Source of the DNA: Neolewinella litorea
Lineage (GTDB): Bacteria; Bacteroidota; Bacteroidia; Chitinophagales; Saprospiraceae
Length of the DNA stretch: 64,000 nt
Assembly (NCBI RefSeq): GCF_004803465.1
Contig: NZ_SRSF01000002.1
Coordinates: 186,001 to 250,000 of the forward strand
Reading direction: 5' to 3'
The position numbers and the translations under genes were made by a program. Below the pieces are notes generated by a model, which saw only the letters and a list, made by a program, of their open reading frames with translations, had not been told where the DNA came from and did no database searches. Positions 27,104 to 40,600 of this stretch are shown piece by piece; the first letter of the stretch is position 1, and each line of letters opens with the position of its first letter.

Positions 27104-27130
27104 CCCGGGCGGGGGGAGAGGACGCCCGGG
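27104..27130. terminator. GC-rich hairpin, possible terminator
   Basis: Perfect 8-bp arms CCCGGGCG and CGCCCGGG enclose an 11-nt loop between the Hsp20 gene and the next gene. There is no U-run on the plus strand; on the minus strand the hairpin is followed by TTTT. Whether it ends the sigma factor-Hsp20 transcript is unclear. Confidence 0.35.
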
Positions 27131-27210
27131 ATGAATTGGCATTTCGGCGCTTACGGGTCCCGGCCACTGGCCATACCGCAGTAACTTAATTCCAACCAAT
27201 ACCCTGCGGC

Positions 27211-28512
27211 ATGAAATATTTACTTCCACTGTTGATCTTGCTGACCGCTCCCCTGTTGGCCCAGGAAACGGGCATTGAATCCGCCGCCATGGCCGTCGAG
27301 CGGCTGCTGGATCAGGAAAGTGGGGAGGACATTACGACCTTCATCAATACCTACATGGGCAAGGTGGAAGACCGACCGGCGCTCGTAACCCAAATACGCA
27401 CCCTGCAACAGGAGCTTGCCGGACTGCGCGACGGTATCCTGCTGGATGTGGAAGATGTCGGGGCCATCCTGACCCTCATCGGAAACGGTGTGGAAAAGCG
27501 ACTGCTCGTTGCCTATGATTTTGACGCCCAGCGGGTGACCGGCTTGTCCGTACTGCCACCAGAGGAGCGGCTCGCCTTCGATTTGGAGCGTCCGGAAAGT
27601 GCCGTGGAGTATATGCTGGATCGGGGCATGGCCGGACTGCTTTACGTCGAATCCGACGGCGAGGTACTGATCGAGCAACCCTTCGGAATGGCTAACGAAA
27701 GTCTGGGTGTCGCCAACGACACAGCCACCATCTTCGCCATCGGATCGCGGCCGATAGACTTCACCGTGGCAGCGATCCTGCTGCTGGACCAACGGGGCGA
27801 ACTAAGTCTGGACGATACCCTGGGGGTACACCTGCAAGGGGTGCCGGTCGCAAAGCGCGACATCACATTGCGCCATCTGATGACCGGCCGTTCGGGGCTG
27901 CCGGACTTCTTCCACAACGAATCGGATTGGGACGCCGACCTGCAGTGGATCGGTCGCGACGAGGCCCTCCGCCGGCTGCTGGACCAGCCCCTGATCTTTC
28001 CGCCCGGTACTGGTCGCGCTCACTCGCACGGCGCCTACGGGATGTTGGCGGCTATCGTGGAACTGGTCAGCGGGCAATCGTACATGAATTTCCTCGGCGA
28101 AAACTTCTTCACCCCCGCGGGGATGACCCGCACCGGGGAGTACGGTGACCGCCAGGGATTTAGCATGCAGGATTTTGCCGTGGGCGGCGGCCCCCAGTTC
28201 GTGGGACTGCCCAATATCCCCCCGAACTGGGGTCCGACATCCTGGCTGATCAAGGGAAGCGGGGGGATGTACTCCACCCTCGGAGACTTGCGGCGATTCT
28301 ACGCCCTGGTCCGGGGGGACCGGGTGTTCGACGAAGAGCACTCCCGCCGCTTTCGCGGCTCGTCGGTGGAGGTGGATGGCTCCATGCGGGGATTTGAACT
28401 GTTCAGCGTTTCCGAGCCCCCCGGGGGCCAGGTTTACCTCTTCCTTAACCGACCGGGCGACCAGGCGGAGCGGAGGAAGATCTTCCGGGGGCTGGAGGGA
28501 CTGGTGAATTAG
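27211..28512 (+). CDS. Beta-lactamase-fold (serine hydrolase family) protein lacking catalytic residues
   Basis: 433 residues with signal peptide (LLPLLILLTAPLLAQ), an N-terminal helical region (about 20-125) and a class C beta-lactamase/DD-peptidase-like domain (about 130-400: LRHLMTGRSGLPDF, YGMLAAIVELVSGQSY, FFTPAGMTRTG). The SxxK catalytic motif reads S179-R-P-I182, so the general-base Lys is absent, and the YxN motif is replaced by H271-S-H273. Enzymatic hydrolysis by the standard mechanism is therefore unlikely; the protein is probably a binding or regulatory pseudoenzyme. The frame is intact, with codon use like its neighbours, so it is not a recent pseudogene. Confidence 0.8.
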   Translation: MKYLLPLLILLTAPLLAQETGIESAAMAVERLLDQESGEDITTFINTYMGKVEDRPALVTQIRTLQQELAGLRDGILLDVEDVGAILTLIGNGVEKRLLVAYDFDAQRVTGLSVLPPEERLAFDLERPESAVEYMLDRGMAGLLYVESDGEVLIEQPFGMANESLGVANDTATIFAIGSRPIDFTVAAILLLDQRGELSLDDTLGVHLQGVPVAKRDITLRHLMTGRSGLPDFFHNESDWDADLQWIGRDEALRRLLDQPLIFPPGTGRAHSHGAYGMLAAIVELVSGQSYMNFLGENFFTPAGMTRTGEYGDRQGFSMQDFAVGGGPQFVGLPNIPPNWGPTSWLIKGSGGMYSTLGDLRRFYALVRGDRVFDEEHSRRFRGSSVEVDGSMRGFELFSVSEPPGGQVYLFLNRPGDQAERRKIFRGLEGLVN

Positions 28513-28660
28513 CTTTTCTCCCCACTTTCTCACGGCGAGGGCCGGGTGAGAGGTGGGGCCAGTTGATACTTTACGACGTTTGCTGTTGGGTGGGAACCCA
28601 TTGGGTTTCAGCTATCGTTTCCGCTCCGCCATTTCCAGTTGTTGCCTCACCCCCGAATCC

Positions 28661-30130
28661 ATGAACCTTACCATTGAAAACATCCTGCTGATTGGCTCTA
28701 TTCTGCTGCTGATCAGCATAGTTGCGGGGAAGACGTCCTACAAGTTTGGCGTCCCTACCCTGTTGCTGTTCTTGGCTATCGGCATGCTGGCGGGGTCGGA
28801 TGGTATCGGTGGAATCCTTTTCGACGACCCAAGCCTCGCCCAGTTCATCGGGATCGTTTCGCTCAATTTCATCCTGTTTTCCGGCGGACTGGACACCAAC
28901 TGGGCCACCGTAAAACCCATCCTGCGGGAGGGCGTGGCGCTATCCACCATGGGCGTCCTGCTGACGGCGGTTTCCCTGGGAACCTTCGTGTGGTACGTTA
29001 CCGACTTCACCATTTACGAAAGCATGCTGCTGGGGTCCATTGTATCCTCGACGGATGCCGCGGCCGTTTTTTCCATCCTGCGGTCGAAGAACCTGGCCCT
29101 GAAAAGCAACCTTCGCCCCACCCTGGAGCTGGAAAGCGGGAGTAACGACCCCATGGCTTACGTGCTGACGCTGGCCTTCCTGACGCTGGTGGTCAACCAG
29201 GACCAGGGCCTGGCCTCAGTCATTCCGATGTTTCTGCTGCAAATGGCCCTGGGCGGCGTTGGGGGATTCGCCTTTGGCCACCTCAGCAAGCAGATCATCA
29301 ACCGGATCAAACTCGACTTCGAAGGACTATACCCGGTGCTCGTCATTGCCCTTATGTTCATCACCTTCTCCGCCACCGACGCGGTGGGCGGCAACGGCTT
29401 CCTCGCCATCTACATCTGCGCGGTGTACCTGGGCAACCAGGACCTGATCCACAAACGGACCATCCTGAAGATGTTTGACGGTTTGGCCTGGCTCATGCAG
29501 ATTGTCCTGTTCCTCACCCTGGGGCTGCTGGTCTTCCCGTCCCAGATGATGCCCTACGCCGGCATCGGAATGCTGGTATCACTCTTCCTGATTGTGGTGG
29601 CCCGCCCCGTTGGGGTGCTGGTCAGCCTAATCTTCTTCAAGATGGAAATGAGGAGGCGCTGGTATATCTCCTGGGTGGGGCTGCGGGGGGCGGTACCGAT
29701 CGTATTTGCCACCTACCCCCTGCTGGCCGGCATCGACAAGGCCACGGCCATTTTCAACATCGTCTTTTTCATTTCCGTATCCTCCGTTCTCATCCAGGGT
29801 ACCACTCTTTCGCTGTTCGCCAAATGGCTGAAGGTTGCCCTGCCCGAGCAGGCGAAGAAGTTGAACGCCACCGACCTGTTGCTGGCGGATAATCCCAAGG
29901 CCGAGATGGAGGAATTTACCATTACCCCGGACTGCTACGCGGTGGACAAGGAGATCGTGCAGCTGGGGTTCCCGAAGAACGCCATCATCGCCATGATTAA
30001 GCGGGAGGGAAACTACCTCCTGCCCAATGGCTCCACGAAACTGGAAACGGGAGATTCCCTGATCGTCCTGGCCGACGGGCCGGGCGTCCTGGATGCCGTT
30101 GCCAAAACGCTGAAGGGGGGCAATGCCTGA
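28661..30130 (+). CDS. K+/H+ antiporter, NhaP2-like (CPA1 family with TrkA-C domain)
   Basis: 489 residues. About 12 membrane helices form the Na+/H+-exchanger domain (GVPTLLLFLAIGMLAGSDG; ion-binding region SSTDAAAVFSILR and ELESGSNDPMAYVL with the conserved Asp). The C-terminal cytoplasmic RCK_C/TrkA-C domain is at about 405-485 (FTITPDCYAVDKEIVQLGFP, LETGDSLIVLADG). NhaP2-type antiporters expel K+ or Na+ in exchange for protons and use the C-terminal domain for nucleotide sensing. The start is the ATG at 28661 by family alignment; the frame continues upstream to 28553 without support. Confidence 0.9.
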   Translation: MNLTIENILLIGSILLLISIVAGKTSYKFGVPTLLLFLAIGMLAGSDGIGGILFDDPSLAQFIGIVSLNFILFSGGLDTNWATVKPILREGVALSTMGVLLTAVSLGTFVWYVTDFTIYESMLLGSIVSSTDAAAVFSILRSKNLALKSNLRPTLELESGSNDPMAYVLTLAFLTLVVNQDQGLASVIPMFLLQMALGGVGGFAFGHLSKQIINRIKLDFEGLYPVLVIALMFITFSATDAVGGNGFLAIYICAVYLGNQDLIHKRTILKMFDGLAWLMQIVLFLTLGLLVFPSQMMPYAGIGMLVSLFLIVVARPVGVLVSLIFFKMEMRRRWYISWVGLRGAVPIVFATYPLLAGIDKATAIFNIVFFISVSSVLIQGTTLSLFAKWLKVALPEQAKKLNATDLLLADNPKAEMEEFTITPDCYAVDKEIVQLGFPKNAIIAMIKREGNYLLPNGSTKLETGDSLIVLADGPGVLDAVAKTLKGGNA

Positions 30131-30239
30131 GGCTGGATGGCTACTACCCCGGGGGGACGTATCAATAACTAATAATTATCTTAATCCCGGGCATTCCGCC
30201 CGCAGCCCAGACCGTCACCCCTTTACCATTGACCTCATC

Positions 30240-30977
30240 ATGCTAACCCCACAGGAAAAAGACTTCTTGGATACTCACGGCTACCTCAACCTGGGCCAGT
30301 TGCTCACGCCCGCGGAAGTCGACCGCATCAACGCCCGCCTGGCGGAACTACAGCAACAGGAAGGCGACCGCGCGGGAGCCGAACTGGCTGAATCAAAGTA
30401 CATCCGGCATCCGAAGGAGGAGGGCGCGGACCGGCTAGCCGACTTGGTCAACAAGGGTTTCGTCTTCGACATCTGCTACACCCACCCCCGCGTCCTTGCC
30501 GGCATCGAAGCCGTGCTGGGCGCCGACTACAAGCTATCGTCGCTGAACTACCGGGCCGCCAAACCCGGGATGGGCCAGCAGAAACTACACGTAGACTACA
30601 AAAATGCCGTGGCAGGAGATGGCTTTAAGGTATGCAACACCATCTGGTTACTCGACGACTTTACCGAACGCAACGGCGCCACCCGGATCGTGCCGGGCAC
30701 CCACCGGTCGAAGGAATTGCCCGACGCCGCCATGCCCGATCCCCACGCCAGCCACCCGGATGAAATCCTCATCACCGCGCCCGCCGGTTCCGTCGTGATC
30801 TTCAATTCCCACGTTTGGCACGGCGGCACCACCAACCATACCGACCGCGACCGCCGGAGCATCCACAGCTACTTCTGCACCCGGGACCAACCCCAGCAAA
30901 TCGACCAGCGGAAATACATCACCCCGGAGACCCGGGAGCGGATCGGGGAAAGGGGCCGGGCTATCCTGGATGTGTAG
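30240..30977 (+). CDS. Phytanoyl-CoA dioxygenase family protein
   Basis: 245 residues with the family start EKDFLDTHGYLNLGQLLTPAEVDRI. The iron triad is visible: His and Asp in KLHVDYKN and the distal His in VWHGGTTNHT, with the 2-oxoglutarate-binding Arg shortly after (DRDRRSIHSYF). An insertion NGATRIVPGTHRS is typical. Such Fe(II)/2-oxoglutarate oxygenases hydroxylate small molecules or fatty-acyl chains; the substrate cannot be assigned here. The ATG at 30240 is chosen. It lies between an antiporter and an Nramp-like transporter, all on the plus strand. Confidence 0.87.
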   Translation: MLTPQEKDFLDTHGYLNLGQLLTPAEVDRINARLAELQQQEGDRAGAELAESKYIRHPKEEGADRLADLVNKGFVFDICYTHPRVLAGIEAVLGADYKLSSLNYRAAKPGMGQQKLHVDYKNAVAGDGFKVCNTIWLLDDFTERNGATRIVPGTHRSKELPDAAMPDPHASHPDEILITAPAGSVVIFNSHVWHGGTTNHTDRDRRSIHSYFCTRDQPQQIDQRKYITPETRERIGERGRAILDV

Positions 30978-31043
30978 GGGGCTGCTCCCCTCACCTTGCG
31001 GGGCCTTTCCCCGGGAGGAAATTCTTAACCCTACCTTCCCTCC

Positions 31044-32285
31044 ATGCGCAAACTGCCCTCCCTTTCTGCCGGACTGCTGGTGGCCGCCACCGGCGTCGGG
31101 GCGGGCGACCTGGTGATTTCCTCCCTGAGCGGGGCGCGCTACGGCCTCACGCTGCTCTGGGCCATCGCGCTCGGGGCGGTACTGAAGTTCACGCTTAACG
31201 AGGGACTGGCCCGCTGGGAACTCGCCACCGATACAACGCTGCTGGAGGGGTGGGTGGAGCGGCTGCCATGCGTTGTCGTGCTCGCTTTCGGGGCCTACCT
31301 CTGTTTCTGGGCCTTGCTCGTGGCGGGTACCCTCATTTCCTACAACGGCGTGGTGGCCAACAGCATCTTCCCGCTGCCCGTTTCCGACCAGACGGGTACC
31401 ACGGTGTGGGGCGCCCTGCAGTCCGTACTGGTCCTGGCGCTGGTCCGCTGGGGCGGGTTCCGGGGTGTGGAGAGCCTCATGAAAGGCGTCATCGCCCTGC
31501 TGTTCGTGGTGGTGATCGGCTGTGCCTTGGTGGTGGCGCCGTCTTACGGGGCGGTCCTGACGAACACCCTGCTGCCGTCCGTACCCGAGTCTACCGATGC
31601 GCTCTTCTTCAGCTTTGCCCTGATCGGGGGCGTGGGCGGCACCCTGACGATCATGTGCTACGCCTACTGGCTGCGGGAGAAGCGGCAGCTACGGGAGGTA
31701 CGCCTGCACGAGATCCGGCTCGACCTGGGCGTGGCCTACGTCCTGACCGCCCTTTTCGGGATCGCGGTGACCGTCATCGCGGCCGGGGTGCGTCCGGAAG
31801 CCGTGGGTGGCTACGCGCTGGTGACCAGCATTGCCGGACAACTGGCGAAGGTGATGGGCGACTTCGGGTACTGGTGCTTCCTGGTCGGCTTCTGGGCCGC
31901 GGTGCTCACCTCCATGATCGGGGTATGGAGCGGGGTACCGTATCTCTTCGCAGACCTCTGGCGGCGGTACCGCAAACGGTACGGGAACACCGCCCCCCTC
32001 GACCAACCACTGCGCCACACCCGTACCTACCGTTGGTTCCTGGTCTACCTGGCGCTGCCGCCCATCCTGCTGACCGTTTACCAGCGCCCCGCCTGGATCG
32101 GAGTGGCCTACGCGGTTTCCGGCGCGGCCTTCATGCCCTTCCTGGCCCTTACCCTGCTTTACATGAACAACCGATCGCGGTGGGTAGGCCGCCTGAGCAA
32201 CGGCTGGATCACCAATACGCTGCTGGGCATTTGCCTGCTGCTTTTTCTGGTGTTGCTGGGGGTTCAATTGGAGGTTTTTGGGTAG
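31044..32285 (+). CDS. Nramp-family (divalent-metal transporter-like) membrane protein
   Basis: 413 residues with about 11 hydrophobic helices of the Nramp/LeuT-like fold. The first helix reads LLVAATGVGAGDLVISSL where classic Nramp proteins carry the metal-binding DPGN; the TM6 region reads ALIGGVGGTLTIMCYAYWL. The family assignment rests on the overall hydrophobic pattern and on the GAGD clade seen in many Bacteroidota. Because the canonical TM1 metal ligands differ, the substrate could be Mg2+ or something other than Mn2+/Fe2+. There are no obvious regulator sites. Confidence 0.75.
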   Translation: MRKLPSLSAGLLVAATGVGAGDLVISSLSGARYGLTLLWAIALGAVLKFTLNEGLARWELATDTTLLEGWVERLPCVVVLAFGAYLCFWALLVAGTLISYNGVVANSIFPLPVSDQTGTTVWGALQSVLVLALVRWGGFRGVESLMKGVIALLFVVVIGCALVVAPSYGAVLTNTLLPSVPESTDALFFSFALIGGVGGTLTIMCYAYWLREKRQLREVRLHEIRLDLGVAYVLTALFGIAVTVIAAGVRPEAVGGYALVTSIAGQLAKVMGDFGYWCFLVGFWAAVLTSMIGVWSGVPYLFADLWRRYRKRYGNTAPLDQPLRHTRTYRWFLVYLALPPILLTVYQRPAWIGVAYAVSGAAFMPFLALTLLYMNNRSRWVGRLSNGWITNTLLGICLLLFLVLLGVQLEVFG

Positions 32286-32299
32286 GTAAGAGGTTGATT

Positions 32300-32700
32300 A
32301 TCGATTATCGATTCTCGATTTTCGATACTCGATTCCTGATTTGGCTGCCGCTGCTACCTGCTCGCTTCGCTCGTTCAGGGGCTTCGTCCGGAGGTTAATC
32401 TTTGATTCGTGATTCTCGATACTCGATACTCGATTCCTGATTTGGCTGCCGCTGATGCCTGCTCGCTTCGCTCGTTCATGGGCTTCGTCCGGAGGTTGAT
32501 CTTTGATTCGTGATTCTCGATACTCGATACTCGATTCCTGATTTGGCTGCCGCTGATACCTGCTCGTTTCGCTCGTTCATGGGCTTCGTCCGGAGGGTGA
32601 TTTTGGTTCGCGGTTCTTGATACTTGATTCCTGATTTGGCTGCCGCTGATACCTGCTCGCTGCGCTCGTTCAGGGGCTTCGTCCGGCGAGTTCCGGTACA
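32300..32700. repeat. Four tandem copies of a roughly 101-bp repeat
   Basis: Copies are marked by gattcctgat at 32331, 32432, 32533 and 32626 (spacing 101, 101 and 93). Each holds a run of tcgattctcgatactcgat, the sequence tggctgccgctgatacctg, a ctcgcttcgctcg palindrome-like core and gggcttcgtccgg. They fill the gap between the Nramp-like gene and the second sulfatase. They are not coding: 101 bp is not a multiple of three, so the apparent peptides change frame. The ctcgcttcgctcg core recurs, inverted, in the 8.4-8.7 kb spacer. Confidence 0.88.
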
Positions 32701-32779
32701 TGCCCGCTCGTCGGATGGGTTGCCCGGCCTGCCCGATTACTCGCCGCGAGCTACCTTAACCGGAACAACCCGTCCCGCA

Positions 32780-36826
<4,047 letters not shown>

Positions 36827-36930
36827 CCGGGGCGGGTGAATGATCGGTGCGTGTCGGTTCTTGATGGCGGCTTGGGCTTGGTGGGGTGAGTAAAGAACCG
36901 GTGAGGTCCGGCGGGGTTTATCCCCACCCG

Positions 36931-36938
36931 CAAAGGTA
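36931..36938 (-). promoter_or_regulatory. Perfect -7 element (TACCTTTG) upstream of the M16 gene
   Basis: It matches TAnnTTTG exactly on the minus strand, about 105 nt upstream of the GTG at 36826. The 20-mer repeat (36946-36965) lies directly upstream, across the -15 to -35 region. Confidence 0.5.
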
Positions 36939-36945
36939 ACTTCCA

Positions 36946-36965
36946 GGCGGCGGCGCGCGGGTGCC
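36946..36965 (-). repeat. 20-mer GGCACCCGCGCGCCGCCGCC, copy 3
   Basis: An exact copy on the minus strand, 7 bp upstream of the -7 element TACCTTTG of the M16 gene and oriented toward it. Confidence 0.85.
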
Positions 36966-37011
36966 GGGTGCGGTGGACTTTCGGGCCGCGCGTGCCGGTT
37001 CCGCCCTTCCG

Positions 37012-37458
37012 CTAGGGTGTGGTCTCCGGATCTCCCTCTTGCTCGATGGAGTCCGCAAAGGGGATCCAGGAGTTTTCCGTGAAGGAGGAATCAAAGGTCG
37101 TGGACAGCGAACCGTTGACCCCGGCCAGGAGGGCTATTTCCTCCGCGGACAATTCCGTCGGCAGGTGCGGATCGTCGGTGGAATAGGTGAGGTAAACCTG
37201 CACCTTCTCAACCCCGGCTTCCCGCAGCTTTGGATAGCGCTCGTGGAGGAGCACCAGGTGCTGATGCAATTTCTCGTACGGCGAACGGGGCGGTGCGGCG
37301 TAGCCCTGAAATCGGGCTCGCCAGGGCAAGCGGTGGTGCGGATCGTCGTCGTCCTTCGTCGTACCGACGTCGCTGATTTCCGGCACGGCTGAGAGTAGGC
37401 CACGGTCGAGGGTTCTTCCCATGACCAGGCTCCCTACGTTGATTTTTATTCTTCTCAT
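37012..37458 (-). CDS. Conserved-looking hypothetical protein, unknown
   Basis: 148 residues from an ATG at 37458, soluble with no signal peptide. It has an acidic DDDDPHHRLPWRARF segment and a helical-looking part (SPYEKLHQHLVLLHERYPKLREAGVEKVQVYLTY). I do not recognise a family. It is flanked by the M16 gene upstream region and a divergent tricorn-like protease. Codon use matches the genome, so it is probably real. Confidence 0.55.
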   Translation of the reverse strand: MRRIKINVGSLVMGRTLDRGLLSAVPEISDVGTTKDDDDPHHRLPWRARFQGYAAPPRSPYEKLHQHLVLLHERYPKLREAGVEKVQVYLTYSTDDPHLPTELSAEEIALLAGVNGSLSTTFDSSFTENSWIPFADSIEQEGDPETTP

Positions 37459-37576
37459 GATTCAGTTTTAGGGCGGTCGGCCCGGGGGCGGGGGCTACAC
37501 TTTCGGCTTAATCGCCGACACAATTACACGTCTAAGTTCTTCGCCGGCCGGCCACGGTACTAAAAGTACTTCCTCC

Positions 37577-37584
37577 TATCTTTC
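37577..37584 (+). promoter_or_regulatory. Candidate -7 element (TATCTTTC)
   Basis: It matches TAnnTTTG at all but one position, 20 nt before the ATG of the tricorn-like protease. Confidence 0.35.
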
Positions 37585-37604
37585 CGTTCAAAACCAACCG
37601 ATAC

Positions 37605-40600
37605 ATGCACCCGCGTCCCCGCCTCCTGATGCTGCTGTTCAGCTGCTGCTCGATTATGCTCGCCGCTCAAAGCACCCGTCTGCTCCGGCAACCCGACCTG
37701 GGGGCCGACAAGATCGCTTTCGCATATGGGGCCGACATCTGGACCGCCGACCGCGATGGGAGCAACGTGCGCCGCATCACCAGTACCCCGGCCGTAGAGT
37801 CCAACCCGCACCTGAGCCCGGACGGTCAATGGCTGGCTTTCACCTCGGATCGCGACGGCAGCGAAGACGTTTACGTGGTACCCCGGGCAGGCGGCATCCC
37901 CACCCGGCTGACCTGGCACCCGGCCGCGGACCAGGTGCGGGGCTGGACACCGGACGGCAGCCGTATCCTCTTTGCTTCCAACCGGGAATCCGCCCCCGTC
38001 CCCTTCCACCGCCTCTACACGGTGGCCACCGGCGGCGGCCCGGTTGAAAGGGTGAGCGAACAGTGGGGCTACGACGGCAGCTACTCCCCCGACGGACAAC
38101 GGATTGCCCTGGACCGGATGAGTCGCTGGGACAGCGAGTGGCGCGCCTACCGCGGTGGGCAGAATACGCCCCTGATCCTGCTGGATCTGGCCACGCAGGA
38201 GGAAGTGCTACTAACCAACGAGCAGACCACCGACGTGCAACCCACCTGGATTGGCGAAATAGTGTACTTCCTCTCCGACCGCAACGGTGCTATGAATGTT
38301 TGGGCCTACGATCCTGCAGCGGAAGCACTGCGGCAGGTTACCCAACTTACCGGCTCCGACATCAAGTGGCTCAGCGGCCACGGCAGCGACCTGATCGTGG
38401 AACGCGATGGCTACCTGCACCTGGTCGATCCCGCGACGGGGACTCTCGAGCAACTGACCATCGAAGTCGTGGGCGACTTCCCCTGGGCCGAACCGGAATG
38501 GAAAGACGTGGGTAAGCAGGCTACCTCGGTATCCCTCTCGCCCACGGGCAAGCGGGCGCTGATGGAAGCCCGCGGCGAAATCTTTACCGTTCCCACCGAA
38601 AAGGGGGATTCCCGCAACCTGACCCGCACCTCCGGCGCGGCCGACCGCGCGCCGGTATGGTCGCCCAAGGGAGACCGCATTGCCTGGTTCACCGACGCGA
38701 GCGGTGACGGTTACACCCTACACCTCGCCGACCAGACGGGCCGGGGGGACACCACCAACATCCCCATCGGGGAATCCAAAATGGCCTGGAACCCGGCCTG
38801 GTCGCCCGACGGGAAGTCCATCGCGTTTGTCGACGACGACGTACGCATCCGGGTCGTGGACCTCGCCTCCAAGCGCATCCGCACCGTAGATACCGGCACC
38901 AATAACATGGACCGCAGCCGAACCGAGCCGGTCTGGTCGCCCGACAGCCGCTACCTGGCTTACGTAAAAAGCGGCAGCAACCGCTTCCGGCAGATTTGGA
39001 CCTGGAACCGGGAAACCGGTGAACGAAACGCGCTGACCGACGCTTTCGCCGATTCATTCTCGCCCGCCTGGGACCGCGACGGCAAGCACCTCTACCTCCT
39101 GGCCAGTACAGATCTGGCCCTGGGCGCCGGCTGGGCCAACACCAGCTCGATGCAGGCCGACCCGAACTACAAGGCCTACGTGGTCGTACTACCCGCCGAC
39201 CTGGAGAGCCCCTTCCTGCCCGAAAGCGACGAGGAAGCCGTGGCCGAGGAGGACGATGACGATGACGATGACAATGAAAAGGGGCAAGAAGAACCTGAGG
39301 CGGCATCGGAAAAGGCCGACACGGCGCGGGCAACCCGCGTAGTGATCGACTTCGACCGCATCAGCCGCCGCATCATTGCCCTGCCGGTATCGGGTGCCAA
39401 CTACTACGCCACGGCCGCGGGCCCGGCCGGCACCCTCTTCCTGGCCGAAGAAAACCCCGGCGGTGAGGGCGCTACGCTGAAGAAATTCACCCTGGAGGGA
39501 CGGGAGGCCAAGGACTTCGCGAAGAACGTCCGCAACTTCGCCGTATCCGCCGACGGGCAGGCCATCCTGTTCCAGTCCGGTGAGCAGTGGACGCTGGCCA
39601 AAACCGGCGCCGACAGCGGAGAGTCCGGCAAAGCCCTCAAACCCGACTTGAGCATGAAGCTCGACCGGCTAGCTGAGTGGCAGCAGATTTTCGAGGAGGC
39701 CTACCGCTACGAACGCGACTACTTTTACGATCCGGGGCTGCACGGGCGCGACTGGAAGGTCGTCTACGAACGCTATGCCCCGCTGGTGCCCTACATCCGC
39801 CACCGCGACGACCTCACTTACGTGCTCGACCAGCTTGGCGGGGAGCTATCCGTGGGCCACAGTTTCGTATTCGGTGGCGACACCCCCGAAACCGAGAAGG
39901 TTAAAGTGGGCCTGCTGGGGGCCGACCTGGTACGGGACCAGGGCCGCTGGCGCATCGCCCGTATCTACACCACGGAAAGCTGGAACCCGAACCTGTCAAG
40001 TCCGCTCGACCGGCCCGGCCTCGACGTGCGGGAAGGCACCTACCTGGTGGGCATCAACGGCGTGGAGCTCACCGCCGAAGACAACCCCTTCCGCCTGCTC
40101 GACGGCACGCAGGGAAAGCAGACGGTACTGCACCTCAATAGCGTCCCCGCCTTCGCCAATAACCGCGAAGTCATCGTGGAACCCATCGACAGCGAGAACG
40201 CCCTGCGCCAACGCGCCTGGGTAGAGGACAACCGCCGCAAGGTGGATTCCCTTTCGGACGGCCGCTTGGCGTACGTCTGGGTGCCGAACACCGGTGGGTC
40301 GGGATTCGTGAACTTCAACCGCTACTACTTTGCCCAGCAGGACAAGGAGGGCGCCATCATCGACGAGCGCTTCAACGGTGGCGGACTGCTCGACGACTAC
40401 ATGGTGGACCTGATGACGCGCTCCCTGCGCGCCGCCCTAACCAACGAAGTGCCGGGCGGCACGCCCTTTACCCTGCCGGCCGGCATCCTCGGTCCGAAGG
40501 CGCTGCTCATCAACGAACGCGCCGGCTCGGGGGGCGACTTCTTCCCCTGGGCCTTCCGGCAGCAGGGGGCCGGCCCGCTGATCGGCGTCACCACCTGGGG

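Noticed and set aside
32375-32701. 108-codon minus-strand ORF with repeated motifs
   Set aside because: It is a translation of the 101-bp tandem repeats; 101 bp is not a multiple of three.
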